Source: Paenibacillus sp. CC-CFT747 (GTDB taxonomy: Bacteria; Bacillota; Bacilli; Paenibacillales; NBRC-103111). From it: a DNA stretch of 64,000 bases. The notes below the pieces were generated by a model. That model had not been told where the DNA came from and did not search any database. It worked only from the letters and a program-made list of their open reading frames with translations. Position 1 is the first letter of the stretch, and every line of letters starts with the position of its first letter. Shown in pieces: positions 40,453-50,248 of the stretch. The stretch is taken from positions 811,001 through 875,000 of the forward strand of contig CP106741.1 in assembly GCA_030323305.1 (NCBI GenBank). The letters run 5' to 3'. The translations under genes and the position numbers were made by a program.

Positions 40453-41460
40453 CTACGCTTGTCCTCCTTCTCCGCTCGTCGGGTTGTAATAACTATGAAT
40501 CATCGCATCCATCACGCGGCTCGTCCGGGCGGCGCTTTCGCCGGTGCTCGGGCATGTCCCGGCTCCCCGCAGCTCATTCACGATCGTCTGGATGAGCGGC
40601 TGCTGGATATGGGCCGGTGTCTCATGCGGAATGTCCCGCGTGCCGGCCGCTGTCGTCAGCTGGATGGGCTCCGTCCCGAAGGTAGAGAAGCTGAGCTTCC
40701 CTTCCGAGCCGAAGACCACGTTCCGGTCCGCGGCCTCTCCGGCGCAGAAGCACCAGGTTCCGGTTCCCTGTACGCCGGACTCGAACACATAGGATCCGGT
40801 TACGAGATCCTCCGCCGGGTAAAACCCCGCCCGGTTGGCGGCGTATCCGTTTACGGCCGTAACCGGTCCGAAGAGATAATCCAGAATGTCGAGCGTATGG
40901 CTCGCCAAATCAAGGAAATAGCCCCCGCCTGCAATCTCAGGCTTCACCCGCCAAGGCTGCTTGTCCGGATCCGCTTCGGACGGCCTGGCCTGCCGCAGAA
41001 GGGTAGTCTGGACGAAACGGGGCTCCCCGATCGCTCCTTCCGCAAGCAGCTCCTTGATCTTCAGGAAGCGGGGAAGCATCCGCCGGTAATAAGCCACGAA
41101 GAGCGGAACCCCCGCCTCCCGGCAGGCGCGGATCATCTCTTCGCACTCCGCGAAGCTCATCGCCATCGGCTTCTCTACATAAACCGGCTTGCCGGCTGCC
41201 GCGGCCGCCAGCGTATACGGCTTGTGAAAGGCCGGCGGGGTGGCGATATAAACCGCGTCCACCTCCGGATCCCGAATAAGGGCATCGGCATCATCGTACC
41301 ATTTCGGCACCCCGTGCCGCCTCGCATAATCCGCAGCCTTCTCTCCATCCCGCCGCATGACCGCCACCAGCTCGGAATGCTCCGCTTTCTGAAAGCCCGG
41401 ACCGCTTTTAACCTCGGTCACATCCCCGCATCCTATTATGCCCCAACGCACGCTTGCCAC
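40453..41460 (-). CDS. Gfo/Idh/MocA-family oxidoreductase
   Basis: 335 residues. The start is GTG (VASVRWGIIGCGDV), seven bases after GGAGGGG; an earlier ATG overlaps that site. The Rossmann motif is WGIIGCGDVTE. VYIATPPAFHKPYTLAAAAA and GKPVYVEKPMAMS carry the family EKP motif with its catalytic lysine, and GGGYFLDLASHTLDILDYLF is the substrate-domain signature with His. It would oxidise or reduce a sugar or inositol with NAD(P). It is followed by the GNAT gene. Confidence 0.9.
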   Translation of the reverse strand: MASVRWGIIGCGDVTEVKSGPGFQKAEHSELVAVMRRDGEKAADYARRHGVPKWYDDADALIRDPEVDAVYIATPPAFHKPYTLAAAAAGKPVYVEKPMAMSFAECEEMIRACREAGVPLFVAYYRRMLPRFLKIKELLAEGAIGEPRFVQTTLLRQARPSEADPDKQPWRVKPEIAGGGYFLDLASHTLDILDYLFGPVTAVNGYAANRAGFYPAEDLVTGSYVFESGVQGTGTWCFCAGEAADRNVVFGSEGKLSFSTFGTEPIQLTTAAGTRDIPHETPAHIQQPLIQTIVNELRGAGTCPSTGESAARTSRVMDAMIHSYYNPTSGEGGQA

Positions 41461-41495
41461 CTGGAATCCCCTCCATAATCTACTTGGTATCACTT

Positions 41496-41586
41496 GTGCC
41501 CTATCCGCAAAGGAAGTGCTGCTTCCCTATTGATTTTTGCGCGCATACCGAAGTTATCCCGCCATCAAAGTTACCGGATAAGGCAC
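41496..41586. repeat. 91-bp dispersed repeat with inverted ends, copy C
   Basis: It begins GTGCCCTATCCG and ends CGGATAAGGCAC. It shares GCTTCCCTATTGATTTTTGC and TCAAAGTTACCGGATAAGG with copy B. It lies between the divergently oriented Gfo/Idh and gerA genes, 36 bases upstream of the Gfo/Idh start codon. Confidence 0.85.
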
Positions 41587-41727
41587 CAGGTTAAACTTGC
41601 TTCTATTGTAACGTGATGTCTCCATGCCGTCGAACGGTTTCGGGCTTCTGGCACCAATGGGTCCCTCTCCCTCCCCGAATAGTTCGGGCTCTTTGGTAAA
41701 TCCTACGAAGAAAGGAGGATTCGGCCC

Positions 41728-43164
41728 ATGCTGTTCTTTAAAGCCCCCAAAAAGAAAAAGCGGTACCGCTTGCGGCCGGCCTGCCGGATGAGCCCGTCTC
41801 CCCGTCGGTATCGGAAACCATTCAATGGCTTCAGAAGGAATTCGGCCATTCCAGCGATCTGGTGGTCACCCGTTACAAGGACGCCGAAAAGGAACTAGCC
41901 CTGATCTATGTCGATACTCTGATAGACAAGCAAAAAATTCAGCACGTGCTTCCGCATCTCAACTCTCCTCAGGTGCCGCTGTCCTGGCCGCCCTTCTCTT
42001 CTCCAAGCGCCCAAGCCTGCCGTACTTACCCGGAGGCCATCTCCGCCCTTCTGGAGGGCTATGCGGCCATCGCCCGCGAGGGTATGCCTGAGCTGATTCT
42101 CATCCAGGCCGACGCGGCCTTTCAGCGGGATGTTAAAGAGCCCGAAGGCGAAAGAGTCATCAAAGGCGCGCATGAAGGGCTCGTGGAAAGGCTGGCCATC
42201 AACGTGCATCTCATCCGCAAAAGGGTGGCGCATCCGAAGCTCATGATCGATCATTTGCCGATCCATACCGAGAACCGCACCACGATCGCCCTGCTCTACA
42301 TTGACGGCAAGGCGGACCCCGACGTGATCCGGCAAGCCAAGGACCGCCTCAAGGAATTAGCGGGTGAACCCCTTTGTCCATTAACCGGGTGGAGCAGACG
42401 CTTGAGGAATTTCCTTACTCCCCGTTTCCTCAAATCATCAATACGGAAAGGCCCGACCGGCTGACGAGCAACCTGATGGAGGGACGGATTGTCCTGCTCA
42501 TGAACGGCTCTCCGGTAGGACTTATCTTTCCGATCTCGTTCCTATCGCTTTACCAGTCTCCCGACGATTACAACAACCGCTGGCTGGTGGGCAGCTTCTT
42601 CCGGATGATCCGGCTGTTCAGCTTCGTGACCGCCATTACGCTGCCTTCCCTGTACATAGCCGTCGTTTCGTTTCATTTCGAGGTCATTCCGAACGAGCTC
42701 CTCTTTCCTTTGAAAAGCTCCGTGCAGGATATTCCTTTTCCTCCGCTTGTGGAAGCCATCATCATGGAGCTGACCATCGACCTGATCCGCGAGGCCGGGG
42801 TCCGGCTGCCCACCTCCATCGGCCAAACGATTGCCATCGTCGGAGGTCTCGTGATCGGAGACGCGGTCGTCAAGGCCGGGCTCGTGTCCAATATTACCAT
42901 CATCGTCGTCGCCCTGACGGCGATCGCTTCCTTTGCCGTGCCCTCCTCGGACTTAAGCGGAACCTTGCGGATTTTGCGCTTTCCCTCATGGTTGGGGCCG
43001 CTATGTTCGGTTTCCTTGGCGTGGTCATTGGTTTTCTATTCATCCTGCTGGAAATGTGCCGGCTCGAATCCTTCGGCGTTCCCTACCTTTCCATCCTGGA
43101 TTCCCGGCTGCGGCAAACCTTCAAGAAATTCATCCGGCTGCCAGGCGGTGGAACCGATGGCTAA
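41728..43164 (+). CDS. Spore germination receptor A subunit, GerA family (three suspected frameshift errors)
   Basis: About 479 residues. AAAGGAGGATTCGGCCC precedes the ATG. The basic N-terminus (KAPKKKKR) is followed by the soluble GerA domain (DLVVTRYKDAEKELALIYVD, LILIQADAAFQRDVKEPEGE, LMIDHLPIHTENRTTIALLY, LTSNLMEGRIVLLMNGSPVG) and about five membrane helices (SLYIAVVSFHFEVIPNELLF, LVIGDAVVKAGLVSNITIIV, ending LEMCRLESFGVPYLS). It forms a receptor for small germinants in the inner spore membrane. Breaks near 41765, 42370 and 42985 are each cured by one base in a run. The stop overlaps the gerB start. Confidence 0.92.
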
Positions 43165-44244
43165 AGAGGCGGGCCGGTTGACGCTGCTGCACTTCTTCTA
43201 CTTCCTTCTGAACGCGCAGATCGGGGAGGAATCCTCAGCCTGCCTTACCGGGTTTATACCGCCGCGGGACATGACGGGTGGATATCCATTCTGCTCGCAG
43301 GACTGGCATGCGAAGTGAACATCCTGGTCATTTGGGCTCTCATGCGGCGTTATCCGGACTGCAATGTATACCAGATCCTGCCGCAGCTTCTCGGCAAAAG
43401 GGCGGGAAAAGTTCTAACGGTACTTTACGCGGCGTATTATTTGGTTTTCGCGAGTACCTATATCTCCTTCTATACCCGTACGATCCGGACCTGGATTCTG
43501 CCGACGACACCCCGCTGGGTCGTGATCTTCCTGCTCATCGCTATTGTTTACTGCATCGCCCGCGAGAAGACCAAAACCATCGCCCGGCTTTTTCTGCTGC
43601 TTTCCCCGCTTATTCTGACTCCGGTTATTCTGGACCTGTTCACCCTCCGGTACGCCCATCCGCTGTATCTGCTTCCAGTGGGGGTGACCGGGTGGAAGGA
43701 GCTCCTGAAGGGCGGGGAAGAGAGCTTAACCATCCTGTATGGATACGACATGATGTTCTTCATTTACGCTCGAACCCGCGGCTCCGACAAGGCGAAGCTG
43801 TACTACGCTCTAGTTGGGACGGCGGGGGTGTGCCTTCTCTATACGTATACCTTTGTCATGAGCGCCATGTTCTTCAGCCCCATGGAGCTGCCCTTGGTTC
43901 CCGAACCGGCCCTCTATATGCTTAAAGAGATTACGTTCAAAATTGTGGAGCGGACCGACCTGCTCTTCCTATCGGTCTGGATCATCATGGCCATCACAAG
44001 CGCGGTCAGTTACCTGTATGGCTCTTCCTTGGGAGGAGCCGAGCTGTGGAAAGGCCGCAGCCGCAGGAAACTCATGCTCCCGCTGGCTGTTGTCAGCTTT
44101 CTCATCCCCATATATTTGAACGATGAATGGAAGCTTCAGGCCTGGAACAAGGTGATCTCCAAATGCAGCCCGTTCGTCACCTTCTTTATCCCCTTGATTT
44201 TGCTCGCCGTCTCCCGTTTCGCTAAGAAGAACCAAGGAGGGTAG
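43157..44244 (+). CDS. Spore germination receptor B subunit, GerB/endospore permease family (one suspected frameshift error)
   Basis: About 362 residues with ten membrane helices, the usual size. The ATG lies eight bases before the end of gerA (ATGGCTAA), so translation is coupled. It opens AGRLTLLHFFYFLLNAQIG; one more G near 43222 continues GGGILSLPYRVYTAAGHDGW, the typical GerB start. Later segments include LIWALMRRYPDC-like text after the first helices, YLVFASTYISFYTRTIRTWI and ILYGYDMMFFIYARTRGSDK. GerB proteins belong to the APC transporter superfamily and bind the germinant, usually an amino acid. The ligand here is unknown. Confidence 0.92.
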
Positions 44245-44247
44245 GCC

Positions 44248-45339
44248 ATGGATTTGTACAAAATGATCCGAATGGGAGTCCTCCTCCTCTTCCTTCTTCC
44301 TTTAACGGGCTGCTGGGACCAAAGGCTGCTGAAGGATTCCCTTCTCTTAATTGCATCCGGCTTCGATGTGGAGGAAAACGGGAATATCCGGATCACCATG
44401 GCCGTTCTGTCTCCCCGGAACAAGGTGCTGGTTTACAGCGGAACGGGACTGTCTCCAAGAGATGCGCGCAACAAGATTGAGGAGCGGATGCCGGGCAAGC
44501 TCGACAATTCCAACAACCGGCTGGTGCTGATCGGAGAAGCGGCCGCGAAGAAAGGCATCTACCCGCTCCTGGATATTTTCTACCGGGACCCGTCCAGCGC
44601 CCTGAATGCCAACATTGGGGTGGTCAAAGGGTCGGCCGAGAAGTACTTCACCCGCCATGCCAAGGATAAAATGGAGACCATTCAGAACATCGACAAGATG
44701 TTTACCGACAAGCGGCAGAACAACCACATCCCGCTCGCCAACATCCAATCCATTTGCCCGATCTTTCTCGATCCCGGTGAAGATATTATTCTGCCGTATC
44801 TCGCCGATGAGAAAGGGGATCTGTCCATTATCGGCACCGCTCTGTTCAACGGCATGAAAATGACGGGGACGCTCGGTAAGGACGATTCCATTCTCTGCGT
44901 GCTTCTGAAAGGGCATATGGGCCGAATCGCCTCCTTCACCTTCCCCGCTCAAGGAAAAAAGGGACCCGTTTCCCCGCTGTCTTTTCAAATTTACAATAAC
45001 AAGCGTAAGCTGCAGGTGAAGGCGGGAACGGGAGGCGTGGAAGCCCAGATCAAACTGAAGCTGTATATCGAGGTCATGGAGTATCCTCCGGATAACCTGG
45101 GGGAGAGGGATACGGCCGACCGGATTGAACGGCAGCTCGCCGACCAATTAGCTTCGCGTTCCCGCCGGGTGCTGGAGAAGCTGCAGAAAGCCGACTGTGA
45201 CTTCCTTGGCATCGGCCGCCGGGTCATTGCCTACTATCCGTCCTACTGGAAAGAGACCGACTGGGACAAGGACTACCCGAAGACGGCGATAACCCCGGAG
45301 TTCCGTCTGCATGTGCAGAAGCACGGAATTATGAATTAA
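44248..45339 (+). CDS. Spore germination receptor C subunit, GerC lipoprotein
   Basis: 363 residues, intact. The signal peptide MIRMGVLLLFLLPLTGCWDQ ends in a lipobox and the GerC hallmark GCWDQR. Domain 1 has DSLLLIASGFDVEENGNIRI, domain 2 ICPIFLDPGEDIILPYLADE and GTALFNGMKMTGTLGKDD, and the last domain LEKLQKADCDFLGIGRR with YYPSYWKETDWDKDYPKT. It anchors to the inner spore membrane and completes the A-B-C receptor. It starts three bases after gerB, with AAGGAGGGTAGGCC as ribosome site, and is followed by a strong terminator. Confidence 0.95.
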   Translation: MDLYKMIRMGVLLLFLLPLTGCWDQRLLKDSLLLIASGFDVEENGNIRITMAVLSPRNKVLVYSGTGLSPRDARNKIEERMPGKLDNSNNRLVLIGEAAAKKGIYPLLDIFYRDPSSALNANIGVVKGSAEKYFTRHAKDKMETIQNIDKMFTDKRQNNHIPLANIQSICPIFLDPGEDIILPYLADEKGDLSIIGTALFNGMKMTGTLGKDDSILCVLLKGHMGRIASFTFPAQGKKGPVSPLSFQIYNNKRKLQVKAGTGGVEAQIKLKLYIEVMEYPPDNLGERDTADRIERQLADQLASRSRRVLEKLQKADCDFLGIGRRVIAYYPSYWKETDWDKDYPKTAITPEFRLHVQKHGIMN

Positions 45340-45349
45340 GCCTTGGCCC

Positions 45350-45389
45350 AAACCAAAAACCCGACCGCAGCCGGTCGGGTTTTTGGTTT
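45350..45389. terminator. Bidirectional terminator between gerC and the TetR gene
   Basis: AAACCAAAAACCCGACC pairs with GGTCGGGTTTTTGGTTT; one interior base (C/CC) is unpaired. A/T runs lie on both sides, so it can stop transcription from either strand. Confidence 0.9.
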
Positions 45390-45417
45390 ATCCGTTTAGC
45401 CTTCAAGAGGATCAAGC

Positions 45418-46309
45418 CTACAATAGTCCTTGAAGCTTCCCTATCGCTTTCTTAAGGCCAGGAATCCGCTGGTCCTTCAGCAGCGCGAGCATGCCTTTGA
45501 TCAGCACCGGCTGAGGCTCCGGCTTGGCCGCTTCCTCCTCCAGGAGCCGGAGGAAGCAAGCGCCTCCTCGGCCCGGGACGGATCCCCTCTTCGCTGCCGT
45601 TCCAGGCCTGGATCAGCGCCTGCAGCTCGCGCACGGCTTCCTTCCAGGCGGGGACCCGGCCGGGCGTCTGCCCGCCTGCCCCTTCCAGAAGCTGGGATAG
45701 GACCGCTTCCCCGAGGAGAGGGGGCCGGGCTTTGCCCATCATGCCGGTCATGGTATCGTCCACGCGGTCCACAATAAACTCCGCCAGCTGCTCCGGGTCG
45801 AGCGCCTTGTCATAAAACAAGATATAGAAGAGATACTCCGACAGCATGCCTCCAAGGAGAGTCGCCCCATCCAGAGCGTACGGCTCCGCTTCTTCCCCGT
45901 AGGCCGCCACAATCCTCCTGCGGTGGCTGTCGAGAATGCCCGCTCTCAGCCCGAACAGCAGCCTCCGAAGCTCGTCGTTCAAGCTGAGGGGCTTCTCCTG
46001 CATCTGCATGCAGAGGAAACTCCGGTGCTCCTGCAGAAACTCCACCTGCCGGAGGATAAGCCGCACAAGCCTTTCCCGGGGAGACAGCCTTCCCTCCTGA
46101 GGCCTCTCGGCCTGCAGCTGCATAATCATATCCCCGTAATACTGATAGACCGACAGAAGCAGGTCTTCCTTGGACGTGAAGTAGAAGTAAAGCGAGCCCT
46201 TGGAGATGCCGAGCTCCTCCACGATGTCCTGAATGGAGGCGGCATGATAGCCTTTGCGGGCAAAGCACCGGATGGCCGCCTCCAGGATGGACTTTTTCTT
46301 GTCATTCAC
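45418..46309 (-). CDS. TetR-family repressor of the RND exporter (two suspected frameshift errors)
   Basis: About 297 residues, longer than usual because of a C-terminal extension. The helix-turn-helix is ILEAAIRCFARKGYHAASIQ followed by DIVEELGISKGSLYFYFTSK. The ligand domain (LLSVYQYYGDMIMQLQ, FLCMQMQEKPLSLNDELRRL) resembles YerO/YvdT-type regulators. Breaks near 45588 (G4) and 45555 (TT) are each cured by one base, giving AFLRLLEEEAAKPEPQPVLI and the end KAIGKLQGLL. It lies 38 bases downstream of the RND gene on the same strand. A palindromic GACCGTCCGGTC at that promoter is its likely operator, which would make it autoregulatory. Confidence 0.85.
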
Positions 46310-46347
46310 CGGTATTCCGCCTCCTTATCCGCCGTGCTCACTCCGCC

Positions 46348-49300
46348 TCAGTCCGCCAGGACAGCTGCCCGGTCGGAGCGTTTCCGGCGGCTCAACTTCA
46401 TCAGGAATTCATAGACAATCGGAACGATCAGGAGCGTCAGGAGCGTGGAGCTCACGAGTCCGCCGATAACCGTTACCCCGAGCCCCTTGGAGATGATCCC
46501 TGCGCTCTCGAAGCCGAAGGCCAGCGGAAGCAGAGCCCCGATGGTGGCGAGAGCGGTCATAAGAATCGGACGCAGCCGGGTCGAGCCCGCCTCAAGAAGA
46601 GCTTCCCGCGTGGTCAGGCCTTCCTTCTCCTTGTGAATGACGCGGTCGATGAGCACGATGGCGTTGGTTACTACAATCCCGATCAGCATGAGGGCACCCA
46701 TCATGGCTGAGACACTGAGGATTCTCCCGCCGCCAGCAGACCGACCAGGCCGCCGATGACGGTAAACGGAAGCGAGAACATGATCGCAAAAGGAGCGAGT
46801 GCCCCGCCGAAGGTAATGACGAGCACGAGATAGACGATCGCGATGGCGGCCGCCATGGCAAGCCCCAGCTGGGTGAACGTTTCGGAGATCTGCTCGGCCA
46901 CGCCGCCGAACTGCACCTCGACGCCCGCCGGCTTCTGCAGCTCGTCCACCTTGGCCTTCAGGTCGTTGGACGCCTTGTTCACGTCTTTCGCCGTAATGTC
47001 GGCCGATACTTTGACCACCATCTTGTTATTGTTGCGCTCGATCGCGTTAGGAGAGGTCCCCTTCTCCACCTTGGCGACATCCTTGATCGGCACCTGAATG
47101 CCGAGCGGCGATGTCAAGGTCGTATTCTCGATGTCCTCGATGGACTGGAATTGGTTTCCGTCCGCCTGAACGTAAACGTTATAGGACTTGCCGTCCACGG
47201 TTACGCTCGTCAAGGACGGCGTTTCCCGGACGGGGGCCAGCTTCATCGCCAGCTGTCCGGCTGTCAGCCCGAGGCTGCTCAGCTTCTGCTGGTCGGCGAC
47301 CAGGGTGTACTGGTCATACGTTTTGGACAGGCTGGTGTCCACTTTCTCGAAATGGCTGTCGCCTTTCATCAGCTCGGTAATCTGATCGGTGACCGGCTTG
47401 ATGGCTTCCAGGGTCTCCCCGTATACGCTTAGCTCCAGCTTGCTGCCGCCGACTCCTCCGCCGCCCTCCATTTCCTTCCAACCCCCGCCTTTGACGGTTG
47501 TCCGGAGGGCTTCCAGTACGGCTTTCTTCTCCTTATCAAAATCCTTCGTATCGCTCTTATACTGGGCGTAGAATAGAGCGGACTTGGACGGTCCGGGGCT
47601 GAACGGATTTTTGCCGCCTACGGAGTATTGCAGGTTCTCCACGCCCGGCCGTTCCAGAATAAGCTTCTCCGCCTCCAGCGCCCGCTTCTCGACATCCTCG
47701 AGCCGTTCGCCCGGAGCCGGACTGTAGGTCACCATCACGTACTTGTCTTCCTGGTCGGGAAGGAAGCTGACCCCGATCTTCGGAATCAGGAAGAGGCTTC
47801 CCACCAGCAGAGCCACGGCCAGCAGGAACGTGACGAGCTTGTGGTTCAGGGACCAGTTCAGCACCCTGCGGTAACCCCCGCCAAGCGGCCCGGCTTGTCA
47901 TGATCCGTGTGCTTCTTCTTAAGCCCCCGGCGGAAAAGCGAATGGGCCAGCATCGGCACCACGGTAACCGCCACAAGCAGGGAAGCGAGCAGCGCGAACA
48001 CGATGGTCAGAGCAAACGGCAGAAACAGCTCGCCCACCATCCCGCTGACGGTTCCAAGCGGCAGGAACACCGCGATCGTCACGATGGTCGAAGACATGAT
48101 CGGCACGAACATTTCGCGCGTCGATTCCAGAATGAGCTCCTTGCCGGATAGCTTCTCTCCCGTGAGCGACATGCGCCGGTATATGTTCTCGATGACGACG
48201 ATGGAGTCGTCCACGACCCGGCCGATGGCAACCGTCATCGCTCCAAGCGTCATGATGTTTAGCGTAATGTCCATCTGCTGGAGCAGCAGGACGGCAATCA
48301 ACAGCGACAGCGGAATCGAGATGATCGAGATCAGCGTCGTCCGCAGGTTGCGCAGGAAGAGCAGGATGATCAGCACGGCAAACAGGGCGCCGAACAACGC
48401 CTTGTTCAGCATGGTGGCGACGGACTCCTCGATCGGCTTGCCCTGATCAAGGAGCACCACAAGCTGAAGGTCCTTGTGGGTGTCGTTGAACTTCCGGATC
48501 TCTTCCTTCACCCCGTTAACGACTTCCACGGTATTGGCGTCGTTCGCCTTGACAATCTGCAGGCCGACCGATTCCTTCTGGTTCGTGCGGGAGATCGACT
48601 CGGCCTTCCCAACCAGCTGGATGTCCGCGAGCTCCGACAGCTTCACGGTCGGAATGCCCTGCGGAGCGGCGCCTGCTACGGGCGTCTCACCGGCCGCTGC
48701 GGCTCCCGCGGCGGGGTTCGCCGCTGCGGCTCCCGCGGCGGGGTTCGCCGCCGCGCCCTGACCGGCAGCGCCGCCGGCAGCCGGGCCTGCGGCTTGGCCG
48801 GGTACTGCACCGGCCGCGCCGGCTCCTGCGGGCGCACCTTGCATCGCGCCGGCACTTCCTGCTGCGCCTGCTCCCTGGCCTGCCGCCCCACCGGCTGCGC
48901 CTGCCGAGCCGCCTGCACCCGCTCCTCCCGGGATGACCGGGATCGCCAGGTTCTTTAAGCTGTCCAGGGTGGTGATCCGGCCGTCGACGACGACGGTTTT
49001 ATCGGACTTGTCGAGCTCGTAAATCCCGAGAGGAACCTTCACGGCCGAGCCTTGAACGATCCCTTTGACCGTGTCCTCGGATAGGCCCAAAGCCTGCAGC
49101 TTCTCCTTGTTGAAGGCCAGCTGGACTTCCTTAAGATACTGCCCGGCGATGCTCACGCTAGCCACACCCGGCACGCCTTCCAGCGCAGGCTTGAACTCCT
49201 CCTCCACCACGCGGGTCAGCTCCTCGAGGTCCTTGCCGCCCGCCGCGCTCACGGAGATAACGGGAAAGGAGTTGAAGCTGATTTTGCTGATTTCCGGCTT

Positions 49301-49669
49301 CTGGGCACCCTGGGGCAGCTTGACGGCATCGACGGACTGGCGGATCTCGCTCATCGCCTTGTCCATATCGGTGCCAAAGTTGTACTCCAACGTCAGCGAG
49401 GAGACATTCTCCATCGAGTTGGAGTTAAGGTTCTTAAGCCCGTCCAGATTCTTCAACCGCTGCTCGAGCGGCTTGGTCACCTGCTCCACGACGCCCTCCG
49501 GCGCAGCGCCCGGATACACGGTGGATACCACCAGGTACGGGAGGCTGATGTTGGGCAGCGTCTCCTGCTTCATATTGAAGCCCGAGTAAAGCCCCGCCGC
49601 CGTCACAATAAGCGTCAGAATCCAAATCGCAAACTTGTTGTTAAGCGAAAAACGAATAATGCCTTTCAT
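46348..49669 (-). CDS. RND-family exporter, SwrC/AcrB-like, with Gly/Ala-rich insertion (two suspected frameshift errors)
   Basis: About 1107 residues. Twelve membrane helices are arranged as two repeats, each with a large extracytoplasmic loop. Helix 1 is FAIWILTLIVTAAGLYSGF; MTLGAMTVAIGRVVDDSIVV carries the proton-relay Asp pair of HAE-1 pumps; the second half has FLIPKIGVSFLPDQEDKYVM and MLIGIVVTNAIVLIDRVIHK. In Bacillus such single-gene pumps (SwrC) export surfactin or drugs. Residues 246-336 form an insertion almost entirely of Gly, Ala, Pro and Gln in the first extracytoplasmic loop, not usual for the family. Breaks near 47872 (G5) and 46722 (GGG) are each cured by one G. Confidence 0.9.
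48693..48746. repeat. 27-bp tandem repeat inside the RND gene
   Basis: Two exact 27-bp units beginning GCCGCTGCGGCTCCC lie head to tail, followed by a partial third. On the coding strand each adds nine residues of the NPAAGAAAA type to the Gly/Ala-rich insertion. Being a multiple of three, copy changes would keep the frame. Confidence 0.85.
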
Positions 49670-49722
49670 ACGGAATGTCCGGCTCCTCTCCGACTTGCCA
49701 ATTTTTCCGAATCCGCACAGTT

Positions 49723-49776
49723 GACCGTCCGGTCGGTTCTACGTTCATTATGGCAAAAAATTAACCCTTCGGTCAA
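49723..49776 (-). promoter_or_regulatory. RND operon promoter with TetR-type operator
   Basis: On the minus strand TTGACC (49771-49776) and CATAAT (49747-49752) are spaced 18. The perfect palindrome GACCGTCCGGTC (49723-49734) lies at the expected transcription start, where a bound TetR protein would block it. The -35 itself is a related half-site (CGGTCAA on the plus strand). Confidence 0.7.
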
Positions 49777-49940
49777 ATGAACGAATCGTTACAATTTCAA
49801 GCCGTTACAAGGCTTGGCGATGCGTATAACCGGCTCTCCGTGGTTTCGACCGCCTGGTCGAATGCCGGATGATTTGGAGAAAACCGACTCCCGATCCGGG
49901 GAGTACCCGGAGGTAAACGCAGGCCCGGGTTACGTTTGTT

Positions 49941-49969
49941 TTGAAGGGGAGTCCCGGGTCTGGTACAAT
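49941..49969 (+). promoter_or_regulatory. Promoter of the 69-residue protein gene
   Basis: TTGAAG and TACAAT are spaced 17, with TGG just before the -10. The stretch 49777-49940 between this and the RND promoter holds no gene. Confidence 0.6.
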
Positions 49970-50016
49970 ACGGGGGTCAGATTAGGTTAACCCATTAAAG
50001 AGTAAGGAGGGACCGC

Positions 50017-50226
50017 ATGGCCTCCACCCGCAAGCTGGTGACGAATCAAGACCTTAAGGAAGCGATGGACCGGGGCTTCTCGATCCGCGTCTTTCAGAAC
50101 GACCTCGTGGTCGGGCACCGCGGAAGGATCATCCGCTTCGACGACCAAACGGTGTACATTCAATACGGGGTGAGCGAATTCACCTATCACGACCGGGACG
50201 AGTGCGAATTTTTCGGGGTTATCTAG
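50017..50226 (+). CDS. Small hypothetical protein (69 residues)
   Basis: AAGGAGGGACCGC precedes the ATG. The sequence is rich in beta-type residues (FSIRVFQNDLVVGHRGRIIR, DDQTVYIQYGVSEFTYHDRD) and could form a small barrel or SH3-like fold. There is no signal, membrane segment or cysteine. I do not recognise the family. It is convergent with the histidine kinase gene 23 bases away. The gap reads GTGCCCTATTTGTGG then GGGGTAC, a short inverted pair recalling the 91-bp repeat ends, but too short to assign. Confidence 0.7.
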   Translation: MASTRKLVTNQDLKEAMDRGFSIRVFQNDLVVGHRGRIIRFDDQTVYIQYGVSEFTYHDRDECEFFGVI

Positions 50227-50248
50227 TGCCCTATTTGTGGATGGGGTA

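Noticed and set aside
40132..41478. Open plus-strand frame of 448 codons opposite the Gfo/Idh gene
   Set aside because: Antisense shadow without ribosome site.
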